Positions 53,077 to 61,849 of a stretch of 64,000 bases of DNA are shown here, in pieces. The stretch lies in the NCBI RefSeq assembly GCF_004331455.1, contig NZ_SJJR01000007.1, forward strand, positions 1-64,000. The letters are read 5' to 3'. The first letter of the stretch is position 1, and the number at the start of each line of letters is the position of its first letter. Under the pieces are notes generated by a model. It saw nothing but the letters and a program-made list of their open reading frames with translations, was not told the DNA's origin and did no database searches. The position numbers and the translations under genes are program-made. This DNA comes from Micromonospora zingiberis. GTDB taxonomy: Bacteria > Actinomycetota > Actinomycetes > Mycobacteriales > Micromonosporaceae.

Positions 53077-53931
53077 ATGTCCGGTGAGCGGTCCGCGGAG
53101 CAGTCAGCCGAGTTGTCCGAGTCGGGGGAGCGGGTAGGGGACCTGGACCTCGTCCGGGCGGCCTTCCGGGACGAGTGCGCACGGCTGACCGAAGTGCTGG
53201 CCACCCTCGATCCGGCTGACCTGGACCGGCCCACCCGCTGCGCGCCGTGGACGCTGGCCGAACTGCTGGCACACGTACGCACCGGCGCCGGCCGGCTGGT
53301 CGACATGCTGGCCGCGCCCGCGCCGACCGGCGCGCTGGTCGACGCCGCCGGCTACTTCGGCGCCGCCAAGTTCACCCCTGACGTGGACGCCGCCCGGATC
53401 GGCGCCGCTCAGGCCGAGGCGGCCCGGGTGGAGTCCGCCCGGGCCGAGACATCCGGGATCGACGCCGGCCAGGTCGAGGCTGGCCGGGGCCGGGTCGAGG
53501 GCCGAGGCTGGGGCCAGGGCCGGAGTGGTCCTGGTCGCCCATGGTCGGGCGGCGGGGCGGGGCCGGGCGTGGACTTCGAGCGGGCCTGGCGGGCCACGCT
53601 CGCGGCGGTCGACGCACACCCACCGGAGCGGGTGGTACGCACCCGGCACGGCGACGCGATGACGGTGCCGGAGTTCCTGCGTACCCGGGTGGTGGAGGTC
53701 GGGGTGCACGGTCTGGACCTGGCCGCGGCGCTGGACCGGCCACCCTGGTTGACCGCGACCGCCAGCCGGGTCATCGCCGACCTGCTCACCGGCGGGCGTC
53801 GCCTGCCGGCGGAACTGGGCTGGGACCGGCTGACCCTGATCGCCAAGGTCACCGGCCGTGCCGGGTGTAGCCGGGCCGAGCAGGCGGTCCTCTCCGGCGT
53901 CGGCCTGCCACTGCTCTCCTTCGGCCGCTGA
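53077..53931 (+). CDS. Maleylpyruvate isomerase N-terminal/DinB-like protein
   Basis: 284 residues. DLDRPTRCAPWTLAELLAHVRTGAGRLVDML is the first part of the MPI/TIGR03083 domain, and VPEFLRTRVVEVGVHGLDLAAALDRPPWLTA with His is the third metal-ligand region. Between them, residues ~110-165 are a Gly/Arg/Ala-rich insertion coded by imperfect repeats. Likely a mycothiol- or metal-dependent enzyme of unknown substrate. Confidence 0.8.
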   Translation: MSGERSAEQSAELSESGERVGDLDLVRAAFRDECARLTEVLATLDPADLDRPTRCAPWTLAELLAHVRTGAGRLVDMLAAPAPTGALVDAAGYFGAAKFTPDVDAARIGAAQAEAARVESARAETSGIDAGQVEAGRGRVEGRGWGQGRSGPGRPWSGGGAGPGVDFERAWRATLAAVDAHPPERVVRTRHGDAMTVPEFLRTRVVEVGVHGLDLAAALDRPPWLTATASRVIADLLTGGRRLPAELGWDRLTLIAKVTGRAGCSRAEQAVLSGVGLPLLSFGR

Positions 53932-54009
53932 CGACCACTATCGACGACGCCTGTCCCGCCCGCGTGCCGCAGCGGCCTCCGGCGCCTGCCGGCCCGCCGC
54001 GAGCGGCGG

Positions 54010-54873
54010 TCAGGCGGCGGATCGAGGTGCGGGTACGTGGGGCACGGCAGCGCGCAGGTGGGCCAGCACCACCGGGTCGATCCGGCCGGGCGCCAGCCGC
54101 TCCTCCAGGTTCTCCAGACCGGCCCAGGCGACCAACGCGTCCTCGGGCTCGGCCGGGTCGGCCGGATATCCGAGCGCGGTGAGCAGCCCGGCCACCTCGA
54201 CGGCCACCGCACCGGCCAGGTCGAGCAGGGTGGCCGGATCGGGACGGCTGAACATGAGGGTGTGTACGGCCAGCAGCCGGTCGAGCTCGGTGATCGGATC
54301 GGGATGGTCGTCGACCCGCAGGTCGATCATGACGTCGCCGGTGCCGCCGTACCCGCCGCCGCGACGGACCACGACGAGCCCGGCGCTCTGCTGGCCACGC
54401 CGGTCGCCGCCGGCCTCCTGCCCGGCGCGCAGTGCGGCGAGCAGCCGCTGCGCGAAGGGCAGATCGGTGCCGGCCAGCCAGGTGTCGCGCAGCGCGTCGA
54501 CGACCTCCGGGCCGGTCAGGATGTTGCCCTGGGCGGCCCAGCCGTCACCGGCCTGCCCGCCGGCCCAGTCGCGGCAGTGCGCGCCGGTGTACGTGGCGCC
54601 GGGGCCGGTGGCGGCCACCACACCGAGTTGCCGGTGGTCGCGTTCCGGGTCGGCGGCGACCAGTCCGGCGACCACCCCGGCGGCGGCCACCCCGGTACCC
54701 AGCAGGGCCAGTCCCTGCGGGCGGTAGGCCAGGTTCACGTGCGCCTGGGTGGCGATCGCGCCGATGTCGGCCTCGGCCGCCGGGACGAGCGCGCCGGCGG
54801 CCAGGAAACGGCTGGCCACGGCGACGCCGTGCAGGCGGCCGTCGGCGGAGCGGGCGACGAGCGAGAAGGTCAC
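54010..54873 (-). CDS. DUF1028 family protein
   Basis: 287 residues. MTFSLVARSADGRLHGVAVASRFLAAGALVPAAEADIGAIATQA is the family N-terminus; an Ntn-hydrolase-like fold has been suggested for it. NILTGPEVVDALRDTWL and GGYGGTGDVMIDLRVDDHPDPI follow. TAACCT at 54886-54881 lies 7 nt before the GTG, which fits a leaderless start. Function unknown. Confidence 0.9.
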   Translation of the reverse strand: MTFSLVARSADGRLHGVAVASRFLAAGALVPAAEADIGAIATQAHVNLAYRPQGLALLGTGVAAAGVVAGLVAADPERDHRQLGVVAATGPGATYTGAHCRDWAGGQAGDGWAAQGNILTGPEVVDALRDTWLAGTDLPFAQRLLAALRAGQEAGGDRRGQQSAGLVVVRRGGGYGGTGDVMIDLRVDDHPDPITELDRLLAVHTLMFSRPDPATLLDLAGAVAVEVAGLLTALGYPADPAEPEDALVAWAGLENLEERLAPGRIDPVVLAHLRAAVPHVPAPRSAA

Positions 54874-54921
54874 GCGGGAAAGGTTAGCGCTGGTCGCGGC
54901 CCGGTTGCCGGTCCCGCGCGG

Positions 54922-56127
54922 TCAGAACGGCGGGGCCGGGGCCTCCGGTGGGCCGTTGCGGGCCCGGCGGGCGTCGGCCAGCGCGACCGCGCCCAGCACG
55001 ACCGCGACCAGGGCCTCCGACCAGAGCGGCGGACGGTGGACCACCACCGGCACCGAGACGGCCAGCACCAGCGCGGCGATCCACCGGGACGGGGAGACCC
55101 GGTTGAACACCTCGTACTCGAACCGGGCGCGGCCGATCAGGAACAACACCGGCCCACCGACGATCATGGCGATCCAGGCGTTCTCGGGGCGATCCATCGG
55201 ATGCTGGATGGCCAGGTCGTAGCCGATCGCGATGGCGGCCAACCCGATCACCATGACCAGATGGGTGTCCGCCGCCGAGCGGCCGATGCTGGCCGGCCGG
55301 CGGGCCTCGGCGACCGCCTCGGCGAGAATCTGCCCGGCCCGCTGGACGTAGATCCGCCACAGCAGGATCGTGATCGTCATGGCCAGCGCGAAGGTGGCGG
55401 TCCGGGCCGCGCCGTAGCCGCTGTCGCTGTAGGAGAAGCCGGCCACCAGGATCGTCTCGCCGAGCGCGATGAGGAAGAACTGCTGGTAGCGCTCGGCCAG
55501 ATGCCGGCCGGCGATCTCCCAGCGGGACACCATCGAGCGGCCCAGCCCAGGAATCGGAAAGCCGAACCGGCCGGCGACGTACTCGACCCCCAGCGCGCAA
55601 CTCCAGAGCACCACCCGGGGGTTGGTCGGCAGCAGGGCGCCGACGATCCACAGCACCCCGGTGACCGCGTAGGTGATCGCCGTCCTGATTTTGAGGAGCC
55701 GCTCCGGTGTCCCGACGGCGAGCAGGGTCAGCGGTCGGGTGAGCTGAGCGACCACGTACGCCACGGCGAAGGCCAACCCGGTGGCGGTGAACGCCCGGGG
55801 GATGGCCACCCCCATCACCATGCTGCACACCAGCGCGGTGATCACGATGACTTGCAGCCCGGAGTGGTACGGATCGTACCGGCTGGTGGACCAGGCGGTG
55901 CCCTGCCAGACCGCCCACAGGGCGAGCAACAACAGCAGCGTCTTGGCGCCCCCGGTCACCGGCGTCCACCCCGTCGCGCCACCGGGCTCCAGGGCGAGGT
56001 CCTCGAAGGCCCGGGCGGAGATCCGGGTGAGCGCGAACACGAAGATCAGATCGAAGAACAACTCCAGGAACGTCGCTCGCCCCGGGTCCCGGCTGACCGG
56101 CGTCAGCCGACCGGCGACGCGCGCCAC
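54922..56127 (-). CDS. Low temperature requirement protein A (LtrA) family
   Basis: 401 residues, ~10 membrane helices. The N-terminal RATFLELFFDLIFVFALTRIS and the central RYQQFFLIALGETILVAG are diagnostic of LtrA proteins. Named from Listeria; biochemical role unknown. Confidence 0.92.
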   Translation of the reverse strand: MARVAGRLTPVSRDPGRATFLELFFDLIFVFALTRISARAFEDLALEPGGATGWTPVTGGAKTLLLLLALWAVWQGTAWSTSRYDPYHSGLQVIVITALVCSMVMGVAIPRAFTATGLAFAVAYVVAQLTRPLTLLAVGTPERLLKIRTAITYAVTGVLWIVGALLPTNPRVVLWSCALGVEYVAGRFGFPIPGLGRSMVSRWEIAGRHLAERYQQFFLIALGETILVAGFSYSDSGYGAARTATFALAMTITILLWRIYVQRAGQILAEAVAEARRPASIGRSAADTHLVMVIGLAAIAIGYDLAIQHPMDRPENAWIAMIVGGPVLFLIGRARFEYEVFNRVSPSRWIAALVLAVSVPVVVHRPPLWSEALVAVVLGAVALADARRARNGPPEAPAPPF

Positions 56128-56255
56128 GGTCAGCGATCCCGATCAACAGTCCGGCCCATCCCGTTGTCGTAACACCACCGGCTGCCCTCGTGGCGGGTAA
56201 CCCGGAAACCGACAAGATCTTGCTCGGCGGGCCGCTCGGCGGGCACCATCGATCG

Positions 56256-57254
56256 ATGACGACGCGATGGGCGATGACGGTGCCGCTGGACGGTATCCCG
56301 CTGGCCGACCACGCCGCCGGGTACGCGGCCATCGCCGAGGCCGGCTTCACCGACGTGTGGTCCTCCGAGGTCAACGGTGCCGACGCGTTCACCCCGTTGG
56401 CGTTGGCCGCCGCCTGGCAGCCACGGCTACGGCTCGGTACCGCCATCGCCGGGGTGTTCAACCGTGGCCCCGGCCTGCTGGCGATGAGCGCCGCCGCGCT
56501 CGCCGACGTCGCTCCCGGCCGGTTCTGCCTCGGCATCGGCGCGTCGTCGCCGATGCTGGTGTCGGACTGGAATGCGGTGGAGTTCACCGCGCCGTTGCGG
56601 CGTACCCGGGACATGGTGCGTTTCCTGCGTGCGGCGCTGCGCGGGGAGACCGTCGACGGTGCCTTCGACACGTTCGCGGTGCGCCGGTTCACCCTGCAAC
56701 GCCCGCCGGCCGTACCGCCGCCGCTGCTGCTGGCCGCGCTGCGTCCGGGCATGCTGCGGCTGGCCGCCGCCGAAGCCGACGGGGTCATCCTCAACTGGCT
56801 CGCCGCCACCGACGTGCCCCGCGCGGTGGCCGAACTCGGCGAACGTCGCCCGCACTTCGAGGTGGTCGCACGGATCTTCGTCTGCCCCACCGAAGACGCC
56901 CGGCACGCCCGCACCCTGGGCCGCCGGATGATCACCAGCTACCTGACCGTGCCCGCGTACGCGAAATTCCACCGCTGGCTCGGCCGTCAGGAGGCGTTGT
57001 CCGCGATGTGGCAGGCATGGGCGGCCGGCGACCGGCGGGCCGCCCTCGCCGCCGTGCCCGACGAGGTCGTGGACGCGCTGATCGTGCACGGCTCGCCCGA
57101 GCAGTGCCGGGCCCAGGTCCACCGGTACACCGAGGCCGGGGTGGACGTACCGGTGCTGGCCCTGCTGCCCACTCCCGAACTCGCTGCCGGGGACCCGGCG
57201 GCCCTGGCCACCATGCTCGCCCGGCTCGGGCCCCGCGCCCGGACACCGGCCTGA
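56256..57254 (+). CDS. LLM-class F420-dependent oxidoreductase
   Basis: 332 residues from ATG 56256; 22 upstream codons lie in the same frame but look non-coding. A luciferase-like TIM barrel, with ADHAAGYAAIAEAGFTDVWSSEVNGADAFTPLALAA, LRLGTAIAGVFNRGPGLLAMSAAALADVAPGRFCLGIGASS and IVHGSPEQCRAQVHRYTEAGVDVPVLALLP, of the F420-binding group. Substrate unknown; these enzymes are numerous in actinobacteria. Confidence 0.88.
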   Translation: MTTRWAMTVPLDGIPLADHAAGYAAIAEAGFTDVWSSEVNGADAFTPLALAAAWQPRLRLGTAIAGVFNRGPGLLAMSAAALADVAPGRFCLGIGASSPMLVSDWNAVEFTAPLRRTRDMVRFLRAALRGETVDGAFDTFAVRRFTLQRPPAVPPPLLLAALRPGMLRLAAAEADGVILNWLAATDVPRAVAELGERRPHFEVVARIFVCPTEDARHARTLGRRMITSYLTVPAYAKFHRWLGRQEALSAMWQAWAAGDRRAALAAVPDEVVDALIVHGSPEQCRAQVHRYTEAGVDVPVLALLPTPELAAGDPAALATMLARLGPRARTPA

Positions 57255-57361
57255 ACCGCACCGACCGGGGTTGGTGTCACGGCGGGACCGCCGTGCCGGT
57301 CAGTCACCGCCGCCATCACCGGCCGCGTCGCCGTAGGCGGCGTTCTCGATGATCGCGTGTC

Positions 57362-59644
57362 TCAGCGTCGCCAGCGCAGCGGGCCCGGATGCACCGACCA
57401 GAGCAGCCGCCGCCACCGCGACCGGGTGGCACGCAACGCGCCGATGTAGCCGGTGGCCGCGTCGGCGGCGGCAGCGGCCTGCCCGTCGGTGACGCCGCCC
57501 GGAGCGAACCCGACCTGGTTGACCAGCCGAGCCAACTCGTCCACCGCGCGGTACGCGGCCACCCCCGACCCGTCAGTGTCGGGTTCGGCCGGTTGCTGCC
57601 CGGTCGGGTGTCCGCCCGATGCCGGCGGCGACGCGGCGGTCAGAGCGCGGCGGGCCACGTCGGCGACCTCGGTGGCGGACAGGTCGGCGGCGACCGGCTG
57701 CCCGGCCAGCCGCAGCGCGTCGGTCAGCTCCCGCCAGGCGCCGGCGACCCGGTGCTCGGCGGTGCCCCGACGCAGCCGGTTGCGGGTCTGCGCGCGGCGC
57801 ATCCCGGCCAGGGCGACCAGCGCCGCCACGACCAGCAGCAGGAACCCGCCGGTCGTGCCGGCGGCCAGCACCGGCGTCGGCACACCGCCACGATCGGCGC
57901 CACGATCGGGCGTGGCCTGCGGCGGCGGGGAAGCGGTCGGCTCCAGGGTCGGCTCCGGCTGCTCCGACGGCGGCGGGTTCTCCGGCTGCGGCCGGAAGTC
58001 CTCCTCCACCGGCCGTGGTTCGTCCTCGGGCCGGGGCAGCGGGTCGAACGGCACCCAGCCCAACCCGTCGAAGAGCACCTCCGGCCAGGCGTACGCGTCG
58101 GCCGCCCGCACCGGCCCGTCACCCGGGGCGGCGAACCCGACCACCACCCGTGTCGGTAGCCCGGCCAGCCGGCCCAGTACCGCGAACGACGCCGCGAACT
58201 GCTCCGAGGTACCCCGCTGCCCGCCACCGTTACGCGGCCCGAACAGGAAGAACCCCAGATTCGGGTACGCGTGGCCACTGGGCGCGTCGGCGACCAGCCG
58301 GTAGTGCTCGGCCAGCCACTGCTCGATCGCCGCCGCCCGAGCGTAGGGGGCACCGTTCTCCTCGGCCAGCTGGGCGGCGAGCCGACGCAGCTGCTCGGGT
58401 GCCCCGTCCGGCACGTGCAGCACCCGGGCCACCTCGTCACCGGCCGGGGTGTTCGCGGTCGCCAGCAGGTTCACGTCCGGACGTTCCCGAGCCGAGACCA
58501 CCGTGTAACGCAGCCCCGGGCTGAGCCCGTCGGGACGGATCAGGGTGCCGGTGCCCGGGTCGTACGCCACCCGGGCACCGGTGACCTCACGCGGGGTGGC
58601 CACCGCCGGCAGCAACCGTCCACTGAGATCGCCGACGGTGAACTCCTGCCGGACCGTCTCCACCGTGCTGTGGGGTGCCGGCTCCCCGGCCGGCAGGATC
58701 CGGCCGGCGTTGCGGTACGTGGCGCCGACCCGCCAGGTGACCCCGTCGTAGTCGCTGAGCACCGCCAGCCGGATCCGCGTCCCGGCAGCGGACTCGGCCG
58801 CCGTGCCCCGCGCAGTGGCCACCTGGAACAACTCCTGGTCGGGGTTCAACGCCCAACCGGAAATCCGGATCAGCGGGTTCTCGTCCAACGTCTCCACCTG
58901 CGGCGGCTCCACATAGCGGCGCGGGTCCACCGGACGGGCGTCCACCAGTGCGGCCACCGCCGGGCCGAGCAGCGTCGCCGCGCCGACCACCACCGCCGTG
59001 CCGACGGCCGAGGCCACCGCCAGGCGGGCCCGCACCCCCGAACGCACCGCCGGCGCCAACCCGTCGACCGGGTCACCGCCGCCGGGCCGCGCCGAGGCCG
59101 CCAGCCCGAGCCCCGCCACCACCACCAGCGCCACGGTCGGACCGGTCGCCGGCTCGGCATTCGGCCCGACCACGTACACCGCACCGGCGAAGAGCAGCAC
59201 CGGCGGCAGGTAACCCAGCAGCACCCGCCCGGCCCGCAACGCCACCTCCGCCCCGGCCAACCCGGCCAGCCAGGCGCCCACCAGCGGCACCAGCACGGTG
59301 TCCGGGGTCGGCTCCACCGGGATCATCGCGGTCAGCAGCCGGGGGATACCGTTCGCGGCGGCATCGCCGGCCACCTCGACAAACCCGCCCGGCAGACCGG
59401 CCCGGTTCGCCGTCAGCCGCAGGCACCACGCCGTCCAGGCCACCATCGCCAGCACCGACACCGGCGCGACCAACCACGACGGCAACCGCCGCGACGCCAC
59501 ACTCACCAGCACCGACCCGAGCGCCGCACCGCCCACCAGGACAGTCAGCACCGATCCCGCGTACACCCGGTCCAGCGTCACCCCGGCCAGGACGACCATG
59601 CCGACCAGCGCCGCCGGCACCACGGCCGCCCGCAGCAGCCTCAC
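57362..59644 (-). CDS. DUF3488/transglutaminase-like membrane protein
   Basis: 760 residues from GTG 59644, which overlaps the DUF58 stop as GTGA; another GTG seven codons upstream is possible. The first ~230 residues hold several membrane helices, then an outer domain with the transglutaminase-like core: GTSEQFAASFAVLGRLAGLPTRVVVGF, ADAYAWPEVLFDGLGWVPFDPLP (the usual Cys replaced at EQFAAS, where family enzymes have xQC). A C-terminal helix (TTGGFLLLVVAALVALA) precedes a cytoplasmic helical tail. Last gene of the MoxR operon. The catalytic Cys appears to be absent, so a structural or binding role is likely. Confidence 0.85.
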   Translation of the reverse strand: MRLLRAAVVPAALVGMVVLAGVTLDRVYAGSVLTVLVGGAALGSVLVSVASRRLPSWLVAPVSVLAMVAWTAWCLRLTANRAGLPGGFVEVAGDAAANGIPRLLTAMIPVEPTPDTVLVPLVGAWLAGLAGAEVALRAGRVLLGYLPPVLLFAGAVYVVGPNAEPATGPTVALVVVAGLGLAASARPGGGDPVDGLAPAVRSGVRARLAVASAVGTAVVVGAATLLGPAVAALVDARPVDPRRYVEPPQVETLDENPLIRISGWALNPDQELFQVATARGTAAESAAGTRIRLAVLSDYDGVTWRVGATYRNAGRILPAGEPAPHSTVETVRQEFTVGDLSGRLLPAVATPREVTGARVAYDPGTGTLIRPDGLSPGLRYTVVSARERPDVNLLATANTPAGDEVARVLHVPDGAPEQLRRLAAQLAEENGAPYARAAAIEQWLAEHYRLVADAPSGHAYPNLGFFLFGPRNGGGQRGTSEQFAASFAVLGRLAGLPTRVVVGFAAPGDGPVRAADAYAWPEVLFDGLGWVPFDPLPRPEDEPRPVEEDFRPQPENPPPSEQPEPTLEPTASPPPQATPDRGADRGGVPTPVLAAGTTGGFLLLVVAALVALAGMRRAQTRNRLRRGTAEHRVAGAWRELTDALRLAGQPVAADLSATEVADVARRALTAASPPASGGHPTGQQPAEPDTDGSGVAAYRAVDELARLVNQVGFAPGGVTDGQAAAAADAATGYIGALRATRSRWRRLLWSVHPGPLRWRR

Positions 59645-60813
59645 CACCGGCGTACCCCGTCCCACTCGGCGGCGAACGCCGCACCGTCGGCGGCGTCCAC
59701 CACGACCAGCCCGCCCGCGCCCGGCGGCGTCGGATCCGCCGCCCCGAACACCCCGACCACCACCGACGGGTACGCGCCGCGCAGCGCGCCGACGTGCCCC
59801 AGGTCGTCGCGGCCACCCGGCCCGGTCAGCACGACCAGGGTGTCGCCGAGCCGGTCCCGGCGCAGCCGTGCCGCCGCCGCATCGAGCGTGCCGTCGTCGG
59901 TCAGCGACACCGCCGCCAACCGGTCCAGCGGCCCGGTCGGCCCACCGGCGTCGGCCACTTCGCCGGCGGTGTCGACGGGATCGGCTGCGGCGACGAACAG
60001 CAGCACCACCGGCAGATCCTCCCGCACCGCCGCGGTGACCACCGATGCCGCCGCCTCACACGCCGCCTCGAACGACTCGGCCACCCCGTGTACCCGAACC
60101 GGATGCGCGGCGGCCCGATTGTCGAGCAACACCACGATTCGCGGCAGGCTGGTGTCCACGTTCTCCCGCACCATCAGCTCACCGACCCGGGCACTGGTGC
60201 GCCAGTGCACCCGACGCAACTCGTCGCCGACGACGTACTCCCGCAGCGAGTCGAAGGTGATCGAGCCGTGCGGTACCGCGTCGACCCGCCCGTCGAGACT
60301 CCGACCGGCGCCGGTGGGCACCGCGCTCAACGGATGGATCCGCGGATGCACCCACACCGGCACGCTGCCGCCGTACGCCCGGGCCAGCACGACCAGGCCG
60401 AGAGGATCACGGCGGGTGACCCGCAGCGGACCCACCGGCACCACCCCACGGCGGCTGGTCGGCACGTCGTAGCGGACCGAGGTGTCCGCGCCCGGACGCA
60501 GCCGCAGCACCGGCACCGGCACCACCTGGTCGCCGCACCGGTCGGCGGCCAGCAGATTCGCCGACCGCAGTCGACCGGCGTTGCGGACGGTCAACGTCAT
60601 CGCCGCCGGCTCACCCCGGGCCACCCGGTCCGGATCGGCCTGGCGGTGCACCTGCAAGGTGGGCCGCCAGGCCGCGGTGACCACCGCCACCGCCAGCGCG
60701 ACGCCGGCAGCCGCCCCGAGCAACGACAACTCCGGATACCCGAACCGGAAACCGGCGCCGAGCAGCAGCACCGCGGCGACGAGCAGACCGATGCCCCGGG
60801 CGGTGATCCCCAC
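59641..60813 (-). CDS. DUF58 domain protein
   Basis: 390 residues. Two N-terminal membrane helices, then a segment of beta strands, then the DUF58 signature SLREYVVGDELRRVHWRTSARVGELMVRE. The rest resembles a vWA-type fold (IVVLLDNRAAAH, DTLVVLTGPGGRDD). DUF58 genes are almost always beside moxR ATPase and transglutaminase genes, as here. It starts 15 nt after moxR. Confidence 0.92.
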   Translation of the reverse strand: MGITARGIGLLVAAVLLLGAGFRFGYPELSLLGAAAGVALAVAVVTAAWRPTLQVHRQADPDRVARGEPAAMTLTVRNAGRLRSANLLAADRCGDQVVPVPVLRLRPGADTSVRYDVPTSRRGVVPVGPLRVTRRDPLGLVVLARAYGGSVPVWVHPRIHPLSAVPTGAGRSLDGRVDAVPHGSITFDSLREYVVGDELRRVHWRTSARVGELMVRENVDTSLPRIVVLLDNRAAAHPVRVHGVAESFEAACEAAASVVTAAVREDLPVVLLFVAAADPVDTAGEVADAGGPTGPLDRLAAVSLTDDGTLDAAAARLRRDRLGDTLVVLTGPGGRDDLGHVGALRGAYPSVVVGVFGAADPTPPGAGGLVVVDAADGAAFAAEWDGVRRW

Positions 60814-60828
60814 GCCGGTCCTCGCCGC

Positions 60829-61824
60829 TCAGGGGTGCGCCGGAGCCGGCTGCCCCGACGGCAGCGGCACCGGCACCGACGCGACGGCCTGGCGCAGGAC
60901 GTCCCCGGCGGTCACGCCCCGCACCTGAGCATCGGGGGTGAGCAGCAGCCGATGGGCGAACACCGGCTCGGTGAGAGCTTTCAGATCCTCCGGCATGATC
61001 CAACCCCGGCCGTCGATCAGCGCGTACGCGCACGCCGCCCGGGTCAACGCGATCACCCCACGGGGGCTGACCCCGACGCGGACCTGCGGGTGGGTACGGG
61101 TGGCCGCCGCCAGCCGCACCGCGTACGCGTACAGCGGCTCGGCGATGTGCACCCGGCGGGCCATCCGGACCATTTCCCCGACCGTGGCGGTGTCGGTGAT
61201 CGCGGCCAGCGCCTCGGGGGAGCGGACCGTGGCCCCGCGCAGCACCTCCACCTCCACCGACTCGTCCGGGTACCCGACCGACAACTTGACCAGGAACCGG
61301 TCCAGCTGCGCCTCCGGCAGCCGGTAGGTGCCGTCCATCTCCACCGGGTTCTGCGTCGCCACCACCAGGAACGGCTGCGGCACCGGATGGCGTACGCCGT
61401 CCACGGTGACCGTGCGCTCCTCCATCACCTCCAGCAACGCCGACTGCGTCTTCGGCGACGCCCGGTTGATCTCGTCGGCGATGACGATGTTGGCGAACAC
61501 CGGACCCGGATGGAACTCGAACCCCCGGGTGGCCTGGTTGAAGATGGTCACCCCGGACACGTCCGACGGCAGCAGGTCCGGCGTGAACTGGATCCGCCGC
61601 CACTGTCCCTTCACCGTGGCCGCGATCGCCCGCGCCAAGGTCGTCTTACCCACCCCCGGGACGTCCTCCAACAGCACGTGCCCCTGGGCGAACAGCGCGG
61701 TCAACGCCAGCCGGACCACCTCCGGCTTACCGAGCACCACCGCGTTGACGTTCTCGGCCAGCCGGGCGGCGAGGGCGGCGAAGCCCTGCACCTCCTGGTG
61801 GTTGAGGGGTTCCTGGCTGTTCAC
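60829..61824 (-). CDS. MoxR-family AAA+ ATPase
   Basis: 331 residues. Walker A LLEDVPGVGKTTLARAIA, Walker B-type IVIADEINRASPKTQSALLEVMEE, sensor 1 LVVATQNPVEMDGTYRLPEAQLDRFLVKL (arginine in DRF) and C-terminal VRVGVSPRGVIALTRAACA. MoxR ATPases act as chaperones in the assembly of complexes, often with vWA proteins such as DUF58. First of three coupled genes after the FN3 protein. Confidence 0.93.
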   Translation of the reverse strand: MNSQEPLNHQEVQGFAALAARLAENVNAVVLGKPEVVRLALTALFAQGHVLLEDVPGVGKTTLARAIAATVKGQWRRIQFTPDLLPSDVSGVTIFNQATRGFEFHPGPVFANIVIADEINRASPKTQSALLEVMEERTVTVDGVRHPVPQPFLVVATQNPVEMDGTYRLPEAQLDRFLVKLSVGYPDESVEVEVLRGATVRSPEALAAITDTATVGEMVRMARRVHIAEPLYAYAVRLAAATRTHPQVRVGVSPRGVIALTRAACAYALIDGRGWIMPEDLKALTEPVFAHRLLLTPDAQVRGVTAGDVLRQAVASVPVPLPSGQPAPAHP

Positions 61825-61849
61825 GGTGGTGCTCCTCGGCTGGGATGGA

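Noticed and set aside
57300..57413. A 37-codon frame overlapping the end of the transglutaminase gene and ending in AIIENAAYGDAAGDGGGD
   Set aside because: It looks protein-like at its end, but it has no ribosome binding site and overlaps the real gene out of frame; not enough to call.
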